This document shows, in pieces, positions 34,224 to 43,596 of a stretch of DNA of 64,000 nt. The stretch lies in contig NZ_CP102770.1 of assembly GCF_038561935.1 (NCBI RefSeq), positions 6,448,001-6,512,000 on the forward strand, in the 5' to 3' direction. Under the pieces are notes generated by a model. The model was not told the DNA's origin, ran no database searches, and saw only the letters and a program-made list of their open reading frames with translations. The stretch comes from Myxococcus stipitatus. Lineage in GTDB: Bacteria; Myxococcota; Myxococcia; Myxococcales; Myxococcaceae. The position numbers were made by a program, and so were the translations under genes. Within the stretch, counting starts at the first letter, position 1, and each line of letters starts with the position of its first letter.

Positions 34224-35837
34224 ATGCTCCACTCAGCCTTGACTCGGCGTGCATGGCGATGCGCCTTCGTTCTTGTCTCCAGCCTGGCCACGGCGTGTGG
34301 CGATGACCCGCCCCCACCCACGCCGGACCCACCGCAGGTCGCGCTCACGGTCCCCGAAGGGAATGTCGCCGGCACGAGCCTCAAGCTCCGGGTCCAGGTG
34401 TCGGGCTGCGAGAAGGTCAACACCCTCAACATCTACGACCGGGACACCTTCCTCAAGGCGTTCCCCTACGTCAACGGTGACTCACCCGTCGAGCTGCTGG
34501 CGACGGACATCCCCTACGCCAAGCCACTGGTGGGCATCGCCGCGAGCCTCTCGCTCATCGCCGAGGTGGTGTGCGAGGACGGCCGCAAGAACACGTCCCT
34601 GCCCCAGCCCGCCATCTTCTTCCCCGTGGCCCGCGTGGTGGAGGATCCCCAGGGCAATCAGGTCTATGCCCATCCGCTCGCCGTCGATGGCTCCGGAAGC
34701 AATCAAAGCTTCCTGAGCTGTCTCAAGACGACCCCCGGAGGCATCGAGACGCTGCTGCGCCACAACGCCAGCGGAGCTCCAGCGGGCAGCGTCCAGGTGC
34801 CTACCTTCTGCAACGGGTCCACGGTCTTCACCCCGCGCCACACGGGCGTCGCGGGCGTCAACGCCACCAAGAAGCGCTGGGTGTACACCCCCGACCATGG
34901 CGCCTTCGCCATCCTCAGCGACGGCACGACCCTCCAAAGGACCTCGCAGACCCCCGTGGGCCTCAAGGTCAACGACCTGACCGTCGACCCCGTGAGTGGG
35001 GACGCCATCGTCCGGTCCAAGGAGGGCCTCATCTACCGCGTCAACCACATCTCGGACATCCAGGGCGCCAACGCGGTCAAGTGGCAGTACCAGCGGGTCC
35101 TCATCGGCGACCCCATCGGGCAGATTGTCATCCTCGACGGCAAGGTGATCTTCGCCAGCCACATCGCCTACCGGGACGACAACAGCGCGGAGGTCATCGT
35201 CGAGGAGCTTGATATCGCGACCGGCAACCTGCTCAAGACGACCATCGTCCGGAAGCGCACCACCGCCGTCATGATGCCCGTGGGTGGCTTCAGTGCGGAC
35301 GGGAGCACCCTCTTCCTGGGCTACCCCCTCCCCGAGGACAAGTCCGTGGTCATCGCCTGCTCCGCGACCTTGCCCGGCTGTGAGGATGCGACGTCGAAGT
35401 GGTCGACGGGCGCCCTGGCCGGCGAGATGAAGCAGATCACCACGTACGCCAATGGAACCCGCGTGGCCGCCGCGACCACCCAGCGCGTGTGGACGCTGGA
35501 GGCCGCGACGGGGATTGTCCGCAACCGGGAGACCCGCTCCATCGACGCCAACGGCGCGCTCCACGTGAAGTTCCTGCTGCCCGGCAATCCGTCCACGGAC
35601 CTGTTCTTCCTCAACGGCCCGGCGCCCCAGGGTTTGACGGCGACGCTTCCCGTCGAGCTGGTGGGGGTGGATCAGACGGCGGGGGTCAACGGAGAGGGCC
35701 GCGAGCTCTTCCGTTACCAGGTGCCTGTCTCCATGGGGGCCGCGTTCGACGAGACGGGGCGGCTCTGGATGCGCACCAACCAGAAGCTGCTGCTGCTCCA
35801 GCCGTCGTCGCAGTACCGCAGCGCCCGGCCTCGCTAG
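34224..35837 (+). CDS. Large hypothetical lipoprotein (beta-propeller-like)
   Basis: 537 residues. Signal ending LVSSLATAC with lipidation at C25, followed by Gly-Asp-Asp and a proline-rich spacer (PPPPTPDPP), typical of myxobacterial outer-envelope lipoproteins. The body has repeated strand-turn-strand blocks (WVYTPDHGAFAILSDGT, LTVDPVSGDAIVRSKEG, VGGFSADGSTLFLGYPL, GAAFDETGRLWMRT), which suggest a beta-propeller, though I cannot assign a family. Paired cysteines (SGCEK, VVCED) could form disulfides. It is alone on the plus strand between minus-strand genes. Function unknown. Confidence 0.7.
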   Translation: MLHSALTRRAWRCAFVLVSSLATACGDDPPPPTPDPPQVALTVPEGNVAGTSLKLRVQVSGCEKVNTLNIYDRDTFLKAFPYVNGDSPVELLATDIPYAKPLVGIAASLSLIAEVVCEDGRKNTSLPQPAIFFPVARVVEDPQGNQVYAHPLAVDGSGSNQSFLSCLKTTPGGIETLLRHNASGAPAGSVQVPTFCNGSTVFTPRHTGVAGVNATKKRWVYTPDHGAFAILSDGTTLQRTSQTPVGLKVNDLTVDPVSGDAIVRSKEGLIYRVNHISDIQGANAVKWQYQRVLIGDPIGQIVILDGKVIFASHIAYRDDNSAEVIVEELDIATGNLLKTTIVRKRTTAVMMPVGGFSADGSTLFLGYPLPEDKSVVIACSATLPGCEDATSKWSTGALAGEMKQITTYANGTRVAAATTQRVWTLEAATGIVRNRETRSIDANGALHVKFLLPGNPSTDLFFLNGPAPQGLTATLPVELVGVDQTAGVNGEGRELFRYQVPVSMGAAFDETGRLWMRTNQKLLLLQPSSQYRSARPR

Positions 35838-35845
35838 GCCGGTCC

Positions 35846-35873
35846 GGGAAGGGCTCGTCCGCGGGCCCTTCCC
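35846..35873. terminator. Hairpin between convergent genes (probable bidirectional terminator)
   Basis: A perfect nine-base stem, GGGAAGGGC pairing with GCCCTTCCC, around a ten-base loop, lying between the stop of the lipoprotein gene (35837) and the stop of tlyA (35881). No T-run follows on either side, so it may act with Rho or as an mRNA end-protecting hairpin. Confidence 0.5.
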
Positions 35874-35880
35874 TGGTGAC

Positions 35881-36621
35881 TCAGGGTCGCTCGGCGACGA
35901 GGAGCGCTTCCACGTTGCCAGCGGGCCCGGGAACGGGGGAGTCCATCACCCCGCGCACGGTGAGCCCCTGCTCGCGAACGAACGCCGTCACCGTGTCGAT
36001 GGCGTCCTGACGCGCGACGGGGTCCTTCACCACGCCGCCCTTGCCAACGCGGTCCGGCCCCACTTCGAACTGGGGCTTCACCAGCGCGGCGAGCAGCCCG
36101 CCCGGCTCCAGGTAGGTCAGCACCGAGGGCAGCACCTGCGTGAGCGAGATGAAGCTCACGTCGATGACCACCACGCCCACCTTCTCGGGCAGGTCCTCGT
36201 CCGTCAGGTAGCGCGCGTTGACGCGCTCACGCGAGCGGACTCGCGGGTCCTTGCGAAGCTTCTCGTGGAGTTGGCCGTATCCCACGTCGATGGCGTGCAC
36301 ACGCACCACGCCGTGCTGAAGCAGGCAGTCGGTGAAGCCACCCGTGCTCGCACCGATGTCCGCGCCGACCTTCCCCGCGACGTCCAACCCGAAGCGATCG
36401 ATGGCCGCCTTCAGCTTCAACCCACCGCGCGAGACATACGGCAGGACCTCCCCCTTGAGGCGCAGCTCCGCTTCCACCGGAACGAGCGAGCCGGGCTTGT
36501 CGACGCGCTGATCATCCACCACCACCTGTCCGGCGAGGATGAGGGCCTGGGCCTTGGTGCGAGACTCCGCGAGCCCGCGCTCCACCACCAGCACGTCCAC
36601 CCGCTCCTTGCGAGGCTTCAC
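35881..36621 (-). CDS. tlyA: TlyA-family rRNA 2'-O-methyltransferase
   Basis: 246 residues: an N-terminal S4 RNA-binding domain (RVDVLVVERGLAESRTKAQALI) joined to an FtsJ-like SAM methyltransferase (VGADIGASTGGFTDCLL as SAM motif, AIDVGYGQLH, VVVIDVSFISL, LVKPQFEVGPDRVGKGG). In other bacteria TlyA adds 2'-O-methyl groups to cytidines of 23S, and in some also 16S, rRNA, and affects capreomycin sensitivity. The GTG start overlaps the dxs stop by four bases; the pairing of dxs with tlyA is common in bacteria. Confidence 0.92.
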   Translation of the reverse strand: MKPRKERVDVLVVERGLAESRTKAQALILAGQVVVDDQRVDKPGSLVPVEAELRLKGEVLPYVSRGGLKLKAAIDRFGLDVAGKVGADIGASTGGFTDCLLQHGVVRVHAIDVGYGQLHEKLRKDPRVRSRERVNARYLTDEDLPEKVGVVVIDVSFISLTQVLPSVLTYLEPGGLLAALVKPQFEVGPDRVGKGGVVKDPVARQDAIDTVTAFVREQGLTVRGVMDSPVPGPAGNVEALLVAERP

Positions 36622-38369
36622 GGTCCCCTCCCCTCCAGCAACGCCCGCCCCGCGCGCAGCATCCCCGCGGCATCGAGCCCCAGCTCCGCGCGCTGCACCC
36701 GCGCATCACCATGGGGCATGAACGCATCGGGCATGCCCAGCACGCGGACGCGCGGAGAGACACCCCGCTCCGCGTAGAGCTCCAACACCGCGCTCCCCAG
36801 TCCTCCACGCATCGTGCCCTCCTCCGCCACGAGGACGGCGCCACACGAAGCGGCCTCGAGCAGCGCGGTCTCGTCCAGCGGAGACAGGCCCCGCGCATCG
36901 AGCACGCTCCACCCGGCCTCCTGTCGAGCCGCCTCGAGCGCCGCGAGCCCCAGGGGCCCCAACGTCACCACGGTCAACCGAGGCTTCTCCGCGCGCACCA
37001 ACCAGCGCCCCCCACGCACCGGCGCCGCATCCACATGCACCTCCGCGGGCAGCGGAGGCAGCGTGCCTCTCGGGAAGCGGATGACGGAGGGATGGGACGC
37101 ATCGAGCGCCGTCGCGAGCATGGGCTCGAAGTCCTCGCCCACCAGGGGTGCCCACAGCGTCAACCCAGGGAGAGGACGCAGCGACGCGACATCGTAGGTG
37201 CCCTGGTGCGTGGCGCCATCCGCGCCGACCAGTCCTGCCCGGTCGACAGCGAAGACGACGGGCAAGCCCGGCAGGCACACGTCGTGGATGATCTGGTCGT
37301 ACGCGCGCTGAAGGAAGGTGGAGTAGATGCAACACACCGGCCGAGCACCCGCGGCCGCGAGCCCCGCGCAGAACGTGACGGCATGCTGCTCGGCGATGCC
37401 CACGTCGTGCACGCGGTCCGGGAAGCGAGCCTTGAGCGCATTGAGCGCCGAGCCCTCCAACATCGCGGGCGTCACCGCCACGACGCGAGGATCTCTCGCC
37501 ATGGCCTCTTCGAGCGCCGACGCGAGCGCCTCGCTGTACGTGCGATGACCTCCCCGCGAGCGCACCAGCTTGCCATCGCGCCACTCGTAGGGGCCCATCG
37601 CATGCCCGCGCGTCTGGGCATCCGCCTCCGCCGGCGGGAAGCCCTTGCCCTTGAGCGTCAGCGCATGCACGACCACGGGACGGTTGGACGCCCGAGCCTC
37701 GCGCAGCGCCCGAATCAGCGCGTCCAGGTCATGCCCATCCACGGGCCCCACGTACGTGAAGCCCAGCCCCTGGAAGAAGTCTCGCGCGCCCCGAGTGCGC
37801 AGCAGCGAGGGGATGGCACCCACGTTGGCGCTGATGGACATCTGGTTGTCGTTGAGCACCACCACGAGCGGCAGGTGGCTGCCCCCCGCGTTGTTCAGTC
37901 CCTCGAACGTGAGGCCGCCGGTGAGACCGCCATCACCGAGCATCGCCACCACGTGGCCTCGGTGCCCCATCAGCCGACGGCCTTCGAGCACCCCCAGCGC
38001 CGCCGACACGGCCGTGCACGAGTGGCCCGCCAGCAGCGCATCGTGCGGACTCTCGCGCGGGTCCAGGAAGGGAGCCACGCCGCCCGCCTGCCGCAGCGTG
38101 TGCATCTGCTCCCGCCGCCCGGTGAGCAGCTTGTGCGCGTACGCTTGATGCCCCACGTCGAAGAGAATCGCGTCCGTGGGCGAGTGGAAGACGCGATGGA
38201 GCGCGACGATGAGCTCCACGGCCCCCAGCGAGGCACCGAGGTGCCCCCCCACCTTGCCGCAGATGGCGATGATGTCCTCGCGAAGCTCCGCGCACAGCCG
38301 CGGCAGGTCCGCTTCGGGCAGGGCCCGGACGTCCGACGGAGAAGCGATGCGCGCCAGCAGCTCGGCCAT
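36618..38369 (-). CDS. dxs: 1-deoxy-D-xylulose-5-phosphate synthase (Dxs)
   Basis: Thiamine-diphosphate enzyme joining pyruvate and glyceraldehyde-3-phosphate, the first step of the MEP isoprenoid pathway. VGGHLGASLGAVEL, FDVGHQAYAHKLLTGR, the ThDP motif GDGGLTGGLTFEGLNN, and GIAEQHAVTFCAGLA (catalytic Glu) are all present. 583 residues, somewhat shorter than the usual ~620. The ATG at 38369 shares a base with the ispA stop (TGATG), so translation is coupled; a TTG one codon earlier is less likely. With ispA it makes an isoprenoid-precursor operon. Confidence 0.95.
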   Translation of the reverse strand: MAELLARIASPSDVRALPEADLPRLCAELREDIIAICGKVGGHLGASLGAVELIVALHRVFHSPTDAILFDVGHQAYAHKLLTGRREQMHTLRQAGGVAPFLDPRESPHDALLAGHSCTAVSAALGVLEGRRLMGHRGHVVAMLGDGGLTGGLTFEGLNNAGGSHLPLVVVLNDNQMSISANVGAIPSLLRTRGARDFFQGLGFTYVGPVDGHDLDALIRALREARASNRPVVVHALTLKGKGFPPAEADAQTRGHAMGPYEWRDGKLVRSRGGHRTYSEALASALEEAMARDPRVVAVTPAMLEGSALNALKARFPDRVHDVGIAEQHAVTFCAGLAAAGARPVCCIYSTFLQRAYDQIIHDVCLPGLPVVFAVDRAGLVGADGATHQGTYDVASLRPLPGLTLWAPLVGEDFEPMLATALDASHPSVIRFPRGTLPPLPAEVHVDAAPVRGGRWLVRAEKPRLTVVTLGPLGLAALEAARQEAGWSVLDARGLSPLDETALLEAASCGAVLVAEEGTMRGGLGSAVLELYAERGVSPRVRVLGMPDAFMPHGDARVQRAELGLDAAGMLRAGRALLEGRGP

Positions 38370-39262
38370 CAAAACTTCCGCTCCACCACGTAGCGCGCGA
38401 GCGCCGCCAAGGGACCGTCCTCGCCCTCGAGGGGACGCACCGCCTCCACGGCCTGAGCCACCTGCTCCCGCGCCATCCGCCGCGACTCCTCCAGCCCCAC
38501 CACCGCGGGGAAGGTGAAGCGCCCCGCCTCCGCGTCCGCGCCCGCGGGCTTGCCCAGCTCCTCGCGCGTGGCCGTCACGTCGAGCACGTCATCGGCGATC
38601 TGGAACGCCAGCCCCACCGCATCGCCGTACATCTGCGCGCGGACGAGCGCCTCCGCGCCACCGCCTCCCGCGAGCACGCCCATGCGGCACGCGGCCCGGA
38701 TGAGGGCCCCCGTCTTCAGCCGGTGCATGCGCACCAGATAGTCCAGCTGCGCGGGACGGTCCTCGGCCGTATCGAGCACCTGCCCGCCCACCATGCCCGC
38801 AGCCCCCGCGGCCACCGCGAGCTCCCCGCACAGCGCTCCACGCACCGGCTCCGGCCCGTTGGCGAGCAGCGCGAACGCCTCCGTCAGCAGCCCATCGCCC
38901 GCGAGGATGGCCATCGCCTCGCCATACACCTTGTGGTTGGTGGGCCGGCCGCGACGGAAGTCGTCATCGTCCATCGCCGGCAGGTCGTCATGCACCAGCG
39001 AGTACGTGTGGATGAACTCCAGCGCGCACGCCGCATCTCCGGACAGGGGCGACACCAGCGTGGCACGCGCCACCGTGTCCGCGAAGGCGAGGCACAGCAC
39101 GGGCCGCAGCCGCTTGCCTCCCGCCATCAGCGAGTAGCGCATCGACTCCACCAACCGAGGCGGAGCCCCGGAGCTCGCGAGCCGCTCCGCGCGCTCGAGC
39201 AACAGCGATTCCACCCGCGCCTGCTGAGTCCGCAGGAAGGTATCCAGGTCGAAGTGGGCCAA
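38369..39262 (-). CDS. ispA: Polyprenyl (farnesyl/geranylgeranyl) diphosphate synthase, IspA type
   Basis: All-helical prenyltransferase condensing DMAPP/GPP with IPP. The first aspartate-rich motif is DDLPAMDDDDFRRGRP (92–), with the D-D-x4-D spacing of the IspA group; the second is FQIADDVLDVTATREELGKPAG. GGKRLRPVLCL supplies the IPP-binding residues. 297 residues. TTG start at 39262 with AAGGAG nine bases upstream; no ATG lies closer to the conserved region. Product chain length cannot be settled from sequence alone. The gene follows a response regulator by about 30 bases and leads to dxs. Confidence 0.92.
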   Translation of the reverse strand: MAHFDLDTFLRTQQARVESLLLERAERLASSGAPPRLVESMRYSLMAGGKRLRPVLCLAFADTVARATLVSPLSGDAACALEFIHTYSLVHDDLPAMDDDDFRRGRPTNHKVYGEAMAILAGDGLLTEAFALLANGPEPVRGALCGELAVAAGAAGMVGGQVLDTAEDRPAQLDYLVRMHRLKTGALIRAACRMGVLAGGGGAEALVRAQMYGDAVGLAFQIADDVLDVTATREELGKPAGADAEAGRFTFPAVVGLEESRRMAREQVAQAVEAVRPLEGEDGPLAALARYVVERKF

Positions 39263-39292
39263 GCGTCGATGCTCCTTGAGACGGATGGGAAA

Positions 39293-39673
39293 CTAGGAAG
39301 CCGGTGATGCCACCAGCTCGCGAATGCGGCGGACGAGCTTGTCCGTATCCAGGGGCTTGACGAAGTAGTCCGCGGCGCCGACTTCCCGGCCCCGTCGCTT
39401 GTCCTCCGAGTCGCCCCGTCCGCTGATGAAGATGATGGGGATGTCCCGGAAATGCTCGTTCTTCTTCACCGCTTTGCACAGCTCGAAGCCATCAATCCAG
39501 GACATGTTGACGTCCAGGAGGATGGCCTGCGGGCGGTGGAGCTGCAGTGAGGCAATCAGCCGCAGGCCGTTGGCCGCGAGTGTCACCTCGAAGCCCTCGT
39601 CCTCCAGGGCCGCCGCGAGCAGCTCCCGCGTGTCGCGGTCATCGTCGACAATGGTGATTTTCGGCTTCGACAT
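39293..39673 (-). CDS. Single-domain response regulator (CheY-like)
   Basis: 126 residues consisting only of a receiver domain: acidic pair DDD at 10–12, phospho-acceptor in ILLDVNMSW (D54), the Ser of FISGRG, and the conserved Lys in DYFVKPLD (K106). No output domain, so it must act through protein contact or in a phosphorelay; no kinase gene adjoins it. It sits between xseB and ispA on the same strand, about 24–30 bases from each. Confidence 0.93.
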   Translation of the reverse strand: MSKPKITIVDDDRDTRELLAAALEDEGFEVTLAANGLRLIASLQLHRPQAILLDVNMSWIDGFELCKAVKKNEHFRDIPIIFISGRGDSEDKRRGREVGAADYFVKPLDTDKLVRRIRELVASPAS

Positions 39674-39697
39674 GCCGGAGCCCAGGTCACGCGCCGC

Positions 39698-40054
39698 CTA
39701 GAACGGAACGTCATCCTCGGGAGGAGGCCGAGGAGCGGGCGCACGAGGCGCCGCCGGGGCAGGCGCGGGGGCCGAGGGACGGGCCGCCACCGACAGCGGG
39801 GCCACCACGTCCGCGCCATCCTCGTCCTGGAGGAGCTGCTCGATGCGCTGCTCTGCCTCGGTGAGCAGCTTCTCACCCCGGCGTACCAGCCGGATGCCCT
39901 CCTCGAACGCCTTGAGCGAGTCCTCCAGCGACAGGTTGCCGCTCTCCAGCCGGCCCACCGTCTCCTCGAGACGGGTCACGACGTCCCCGTACTGGCCAGG
40001 AACCTCGGTCTCCGCTGTCTTGTCCGCCTTGGACGCCTTGTCCGCCTTCGCCAC
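39698..40054 (-). CDS. xseB: Exodeoxyribonuclease VII small subunit (XseB)
   Basis: Small subunit of exonuclease VII, which degrades single-stranded DNA. The family core RLEETVGRLESGNLSLEDSLKAFEEGIRLVRRGEKLL is present at about 28–65 as consecutive helices, here quoted in parts: VTRLEETVGRLESG, LSLEDSLKAFEEGI, GEKLLTEAEQRIEQLL. 118 residues, longer than usual because of an Ala/Pro-rich C-terminal tail ending PEDDVPF, an SSB-tail-like acidic/hydrophobic end. GTG start. Lies 48 bases after xseA. Confidence 0.93.
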   Translation of the reverse strand: MAKADKASKADKTAETEVPGQYGDVVTRLEETVGRLESGNLSLEDSLKAFEEGIRLVRRGEKLLTEAEQRIEQLLQDEDGADVVAPLSVAARPSAPAPAPAAPRAPAPRPPPEDDVPF

Positions 40055-40102
40055 AGCCTTCCACCTCCCCGTTCGGGGCGCGGGACTCTAGAGGGTGGCC
40101 CG

Positions 40103-41824
40103 TTAGCAGTCCACCGGCCCTTTTACAGCCGTCACGGTGGCTTCGACTTCCTCACATCCGCCCAGCGTCCGGGCTCCATTCGCCGCGAGCTTGATGCCCA
40201 GGCGCTCCCCCACCTCCACGTCCGCCGCCGAGCGCACCACCCCACCATCACGCTGACGGAACACCACGGAGTAGCCGCGCGACATCACCTTCAGTGGACT
40301 CATCGCGTCCAGCCGTCCCTCGAGACGCTGGAAGCGCCGCTGCGCGTCCGCAAGCGTCCCTTGCTGGAGTGCCCGCAGTCGCGCCTGGTGGGCCGCCAGC
40401 CGGGCACGCTCCTTCGCGATGAGGGCCACGGGAGAAGCACGCTCCAGCCCCAGCCGCGCCGCCGACAACGTCGCCTGCCGCGAGGCCACACCCGCGCGAG
40501 CCGCTTCTGAAAGACGCGCGGCCAGCTTCAACAAGTGGGCACGTTGCTCGCCCAATCGGGCTTGAGGCCGGGAGCGCTGCAGTCGCTCCGCCAGCGCACG
40601 CAGCGACTCACGCCGCTCGCGCACCGCGGGACGCAGCACCCGCATCATCGCCTCCACCTGTTCGGACAGGTGCAGCCGCTGATGGTTGAGCATCCGCCTC
40701 GGGTCCTCCAGCTGGGAGGCGAGCTGGCCCTGGTACTCGCGCAGCTCCAGCACCCGGCGCTCCATGGCCCGCCGCAGCCGTCCCGCCTGCGTCGCCAGCG
40801 ACAGCTCCAGGTCCGCCAGCACGGGCGCCAGCCGCTCCGCCGCCGCGCTGGGCGTGGGCGCGCGCCAGTCCGCCACGAAGTCGGAGATGGTGAAGTCAAT
40901 CTCGTGGCCGATGGCCGACACCACCGGCACGGGTGAGGCGAAGATGGCCCGCGCCACCTCCTCCTCGTTGAAGGTCCAGAGGTCCTCCACCGAGCCACCG
41001 CCGCGCGTCACCACGATGACGTCCACGTCGGTGCGCGCCAGCCGGGCAATCGCCCGAGCCACCTCGGGTGCCGAGCCCTCCCCCTGCACGCGAGCATCCG
41101 CCAGCAGCACGCTCAGCCGAGGGTTGCGCGAGTGCAGCACGCGCAGGAAGTCCTGCAGCGCCGCGCCCGTGCGGCTCGTCACCACGCCGATGCGCTGAGG
41201 CAGGAACGGCAGCGGGCGCGGAGGCCGCACGCGGCGGTCGCCGATGAGGCCCTCCGCCGCGAGCCTCGCCTTGAGCTGCTCGAAGGCCAGCGCCAGCGCG
41301 CCCTCGCCCACCGGCTCCAGCCGTGTGACGATGAGGCTGTAGCGGCCCTGCGGCTCGTACAGGTCGACGCTACCCTCGGCCAGCACCTCCATGCCGTCGC
41401 GAAGCGCGAAGCGCATGCGCCCTGCGAGTGACGCCCACACCTTCGCATCGATGGAGGCGACGGGGTCCTTCAGCGAGAAGTACCAGTGGCCTCGCGCGTT
41501 CGCGCCGCGAAAGCCCGTCACCTCGCCGCGGACCAGCACGCGGGCGAAGCGCGACTCCAGCGTCTGCTTGAGCTGACGCGTCAGCTCACCGACCGAGAGG
41601 ACCAACCGCTCCGGCTTGGGCGGTGCCGCGGGCACTCCTTCGAGCGGCCCCAGGAGTCCCGTGCCATCCGCGTCCACCGGAGACGGGGGGGGAGGCGGCG
41701 CCTTCTTCGGCAACGCGACCACTCGAGGAGGAGGCGGCGCGGACGTCGCGCCGAACAAGTCCCCCTGGAATCCCAACGTGGCGGGCGGCGGAGACTCGCC
41801 GCCCGCGCCTTTGCGCTTCTTCAT
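40103..41824 (-). CDS. xseA: Exodeoxyribonuclease VII large subunit (XseA)
   Basis: Catalytic subunit of exonuclease VII. An N-terminal OB-fold (LSVGELTRQLKQTLESRF, GEVTGFRGANARGHWYF), the catalytic region (RIGVVTSRTGAALQDFL, VIVVTRGGGSVEDLWTFNEE, SAIGHEIDFTISDFVAD), a long coiled coil, and a C-terminal LKVMSRGYSVV segment are visible. 573 residues against the usual ~450; the excess is a ~75-residue Pro-rich N-terminal extension plus a longer tail. The ATG overlaps the stop of the FHA/TPR gene by four bases, tying this DNA-repair gene to the Tad-like operon. Confidence 0.93.
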   Translation of the reverse strand: MKKRKGAGGESPPPATLGFQGDLFGATSAPPPPRVVALPKKAPPPPPSPVDADGTGLLGPLEGVPAAPPKPERLVLSVGELTRQLKQTLESRFARVLVRGEVTGFRGANARGHWYFSLKDPVASIDAKVWASLAGRMRFALRDGMEVLAEGSVDLYEPQGRYSLIVTRLEPVGEGALALAFEQLKARLAAEGLIGDRRVRPPRPLPFLPQRIGVVTSRTGAALQDFLRVLHSRNPRLSVLLADARVQGEGSAPEVARAIARLARTDVDVIVVTRGGGSVEDLWTFNEEEVARAIFASPVPVVSAIGHEIDFTISDFVADWRAPTPSAAAERLAPVLADLELSLATQAGRLRRAMERRVLELREYQGQLASQLEDPRRMLNHQRLHLSEQVEAMMRVLRPAVRERRESLRALAERLQRSRPQARLGEQRAHLLKLAARLSEAARAGVASRQATLSAARLGLERASPVALIAKERARLAAHQARLRALQQGTLADAQRRFQRLEGRLDAMSPLKVMSRGYSVVFRQRDGGVVRSAADVEVGERLGIKLAANGARTLGGCEEVEATVTAVKGPVDC

Positions 41825-43560
41825 CGCGAGAGCTTCTCGACCCAGGTCTTCGCCTTCTCGTGGTACTCGTCGTCCGGAGGCGTCATCGCCACCACGTCCT
41901 TGAACTTGGGCAGCGCGTCCTCTGGGCTGCCGTCCTTCAGGGAGTAGGCCTGCAGGTAGAGGTCCTTCGCCTTCGTCTTCATCTCGCTGATGATGTTGCT
42001 GGCACCCGCGTGGCCCGGCTCGGCCTGCAGCGCGCGACGCGCGTACTCCATGGCCCGGGCCCACTGGCCGGCGGCCTTCGCGCCACTGGCGCTCTTGTAG
42101 AAGATGGTGGCCGCGCGCGTTCCCGCGTTGCGAGCCATCTTGCTGGTGCGCCCCTCGGTGATGTCTTTGTCCAGCGCGAGCAACTTCGACAGGCCCTTCG
42201 CGTCCAGGTCCTCGATGCGCTTGTAGAGGCCACCGAACTCGGTGATCTGCGCGAGCAGCTTCTTGCACTGCGCCGTCTTCGCCATGCACGCATTGAGGAT
42301 GGACACCGCGCCGGACATGTCGCCGTCACGGAACCGCTCGACCGCGGGCTCCCACGGCTTGGGCGCGGGACCAGTGATGACGGGCTTGGGGGCATCCCGA
42401 GCGGCGATGGCCCGCACGGCCTCTTCGTTGATGAGCTTCGCGTCGCGGTGCTCCGGGAAGGCCTTCAGGACGTCGTCCGTGATGATCTTCGCCTGGTCCA
42501 GCTGGCCACCATCCAGCGCCGAGCGGGCTTCGCGCGTGCGCTTGTCCGCGACCTCCGACAGCTCCCGCTTCGCCGCGTTCACCTGCTCGTAGAGGAACTG
42601 GCTCTCGCCCGCCTTCGCCAGGGCCGCCGCGGCCTTGCCCAGCTCCGTCTTCGCGAGCGCCTCGCGAGCGTCCGCCAGACGTCCCTGGACGGGAATCTCG
42701 CGCTCGGCATGGTCGAGGTAGTCCTTCACACCCGGGTACTCCGGCGCGCGGCTCTGCACTTCTTCCAGCAGGGCCTTGGCCTCCACCCACTTGCCTTCGC
42801 GCACCAGGTTCTTCGCGTCCTGGAAGGTCTTGCTCAGCGACTTGCGCTCGGCCTCCATCACACCGCGCTCGGCGAGCTCCTGGGCCTCCCGGTTCACCGC
42901 CCTCATCTTGAGGAATCCAAGACCGAGCAGGAGGACCAGGACGACACCACCGCCCAGCATCATCAGGCGCAGCTTCTTCTTCTGGGCCTCCGGGTCCGGC
43001 GGAGCATTGGCCGTCGAACGCGCGCTGCGCACCCGGCCGCCCTCCCCTCGCGGAGCAGGACGCGCGGGCGCGCCACCTCGCCCCGCGGCCGAGGACGGGC
43101 CAGGACGGCCGCGCGCGGGGGGGGCGGACACCACGTTCGTGGAGTTGGCGACGTCCTCGAAGCGCAGCTCCGTGTCGCCCAGGGTGATGACGTCCCCATT
43201 GGCCAGGGGCGTCTCGTCACCAATCGCATCGCCGTTGACGAGCGTCCCGTTGCCGGAGCCCAGGTCGCTCACCGTCCAGCCGCCGCCCGACTTGCGCACC
43301 ATGACGTGCTTGCGGGACACGGACGTGTCGGGGATGCAGATGGGGTTGTCGGTGGCGCGACCGATGACGTACTCGCCCTGCTCGAGCTGGAACTCCTCAC
43401 CCGACTTGGGACCGGCGACACACACCAGACGCGTGGAGGCGGAGACCGGAGCAGGACGCGCGGAGGGCGACGGCCTGCGGGCTGCTGGACGAGCTCCAGC
43501 CCCTCCCGAGGGCGTCCCGGAAGGAGGCCTGCGACGAGCAGGAGGGGAACCGTTGGACAT
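41821..43560 (-). CDS. FHA-domain protein with TM segment and TPR-like C-terminus (Tad-like locus)
   Basis: 579 residues. After a basic Pro/Ala-rich N-terminus, an FHA domain spans ~43–138 with all phosphothreonine-binding marks: GRATDN, SRKH and NGTLVNG. A Gly/Pro-rich linker leads to one transmembrane helix (~199–218, MLGGGVVLVLLLGLGFL), then a ~350-residue helical region with TPR-like pairs (AKNLVREGKWVEAKALLEEV, KAAGQWARAMEYARRALQAEP). So the FHA is cytoplasmic and the TPRs periplasmic. FHA components are part of many Tad and secretion systems and answer to Ser/Thr kinases, which abound in myxobacteria. 36 bases after the second FHA gene; overlaps xseA. Confidence 0.85.
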   Translation of the reverse strand: MSNGSPPARRRPPSGTPSGGAGARPAARRPSPSARPAPVSASTRLVCVAGPKSGEEFQLEQGEYVIGRATDNPICIPDTSVSRKHVMVRKSGGGWTVSDLGSGNGTLVNGDAIGDETPLANGDVITLGDTELRFEDVANSTNVVSAPPARGRPGPSSAAGRGGAPARPAPRGEGGRVRSARSTANAPPDPEAQKKKLRLMMLGGGVVLVLLLGLGFLKMRAVNREAQELAERGVMEAERKSLSKTFQDAKNLVREGKWVEAKALLEEVQSRAPEYPGVKDYLDHAEREIPVQGRLADAREALAKTELGKAAAALAKAGESQFLYEQVNAAKRELSEVADKRTREARSALDGGQLDQAKIITDDVLKAFPEHRDAKLINEEAVRAIAARDAPKPVITGPAPKPWEPAVERFRDGDMSGAVSILNACMAKTAQCKKLLAQITEFGGLYKRIEDLDAKGLSKLLALDKDITEGRTSKMARNAGTRAATIFYKSASGAKAAGQWARAMEYARRALQAEPGHAGASNIISEMKTKAKDLYLQAYSLKDGSPEDALPKFKDVVAMTPPDDEYHEKAKTWVEKLSR

Positions 43561-43596
43561 GACGAATCACCGACTTCCTAGAAAGAGAGCACCAGT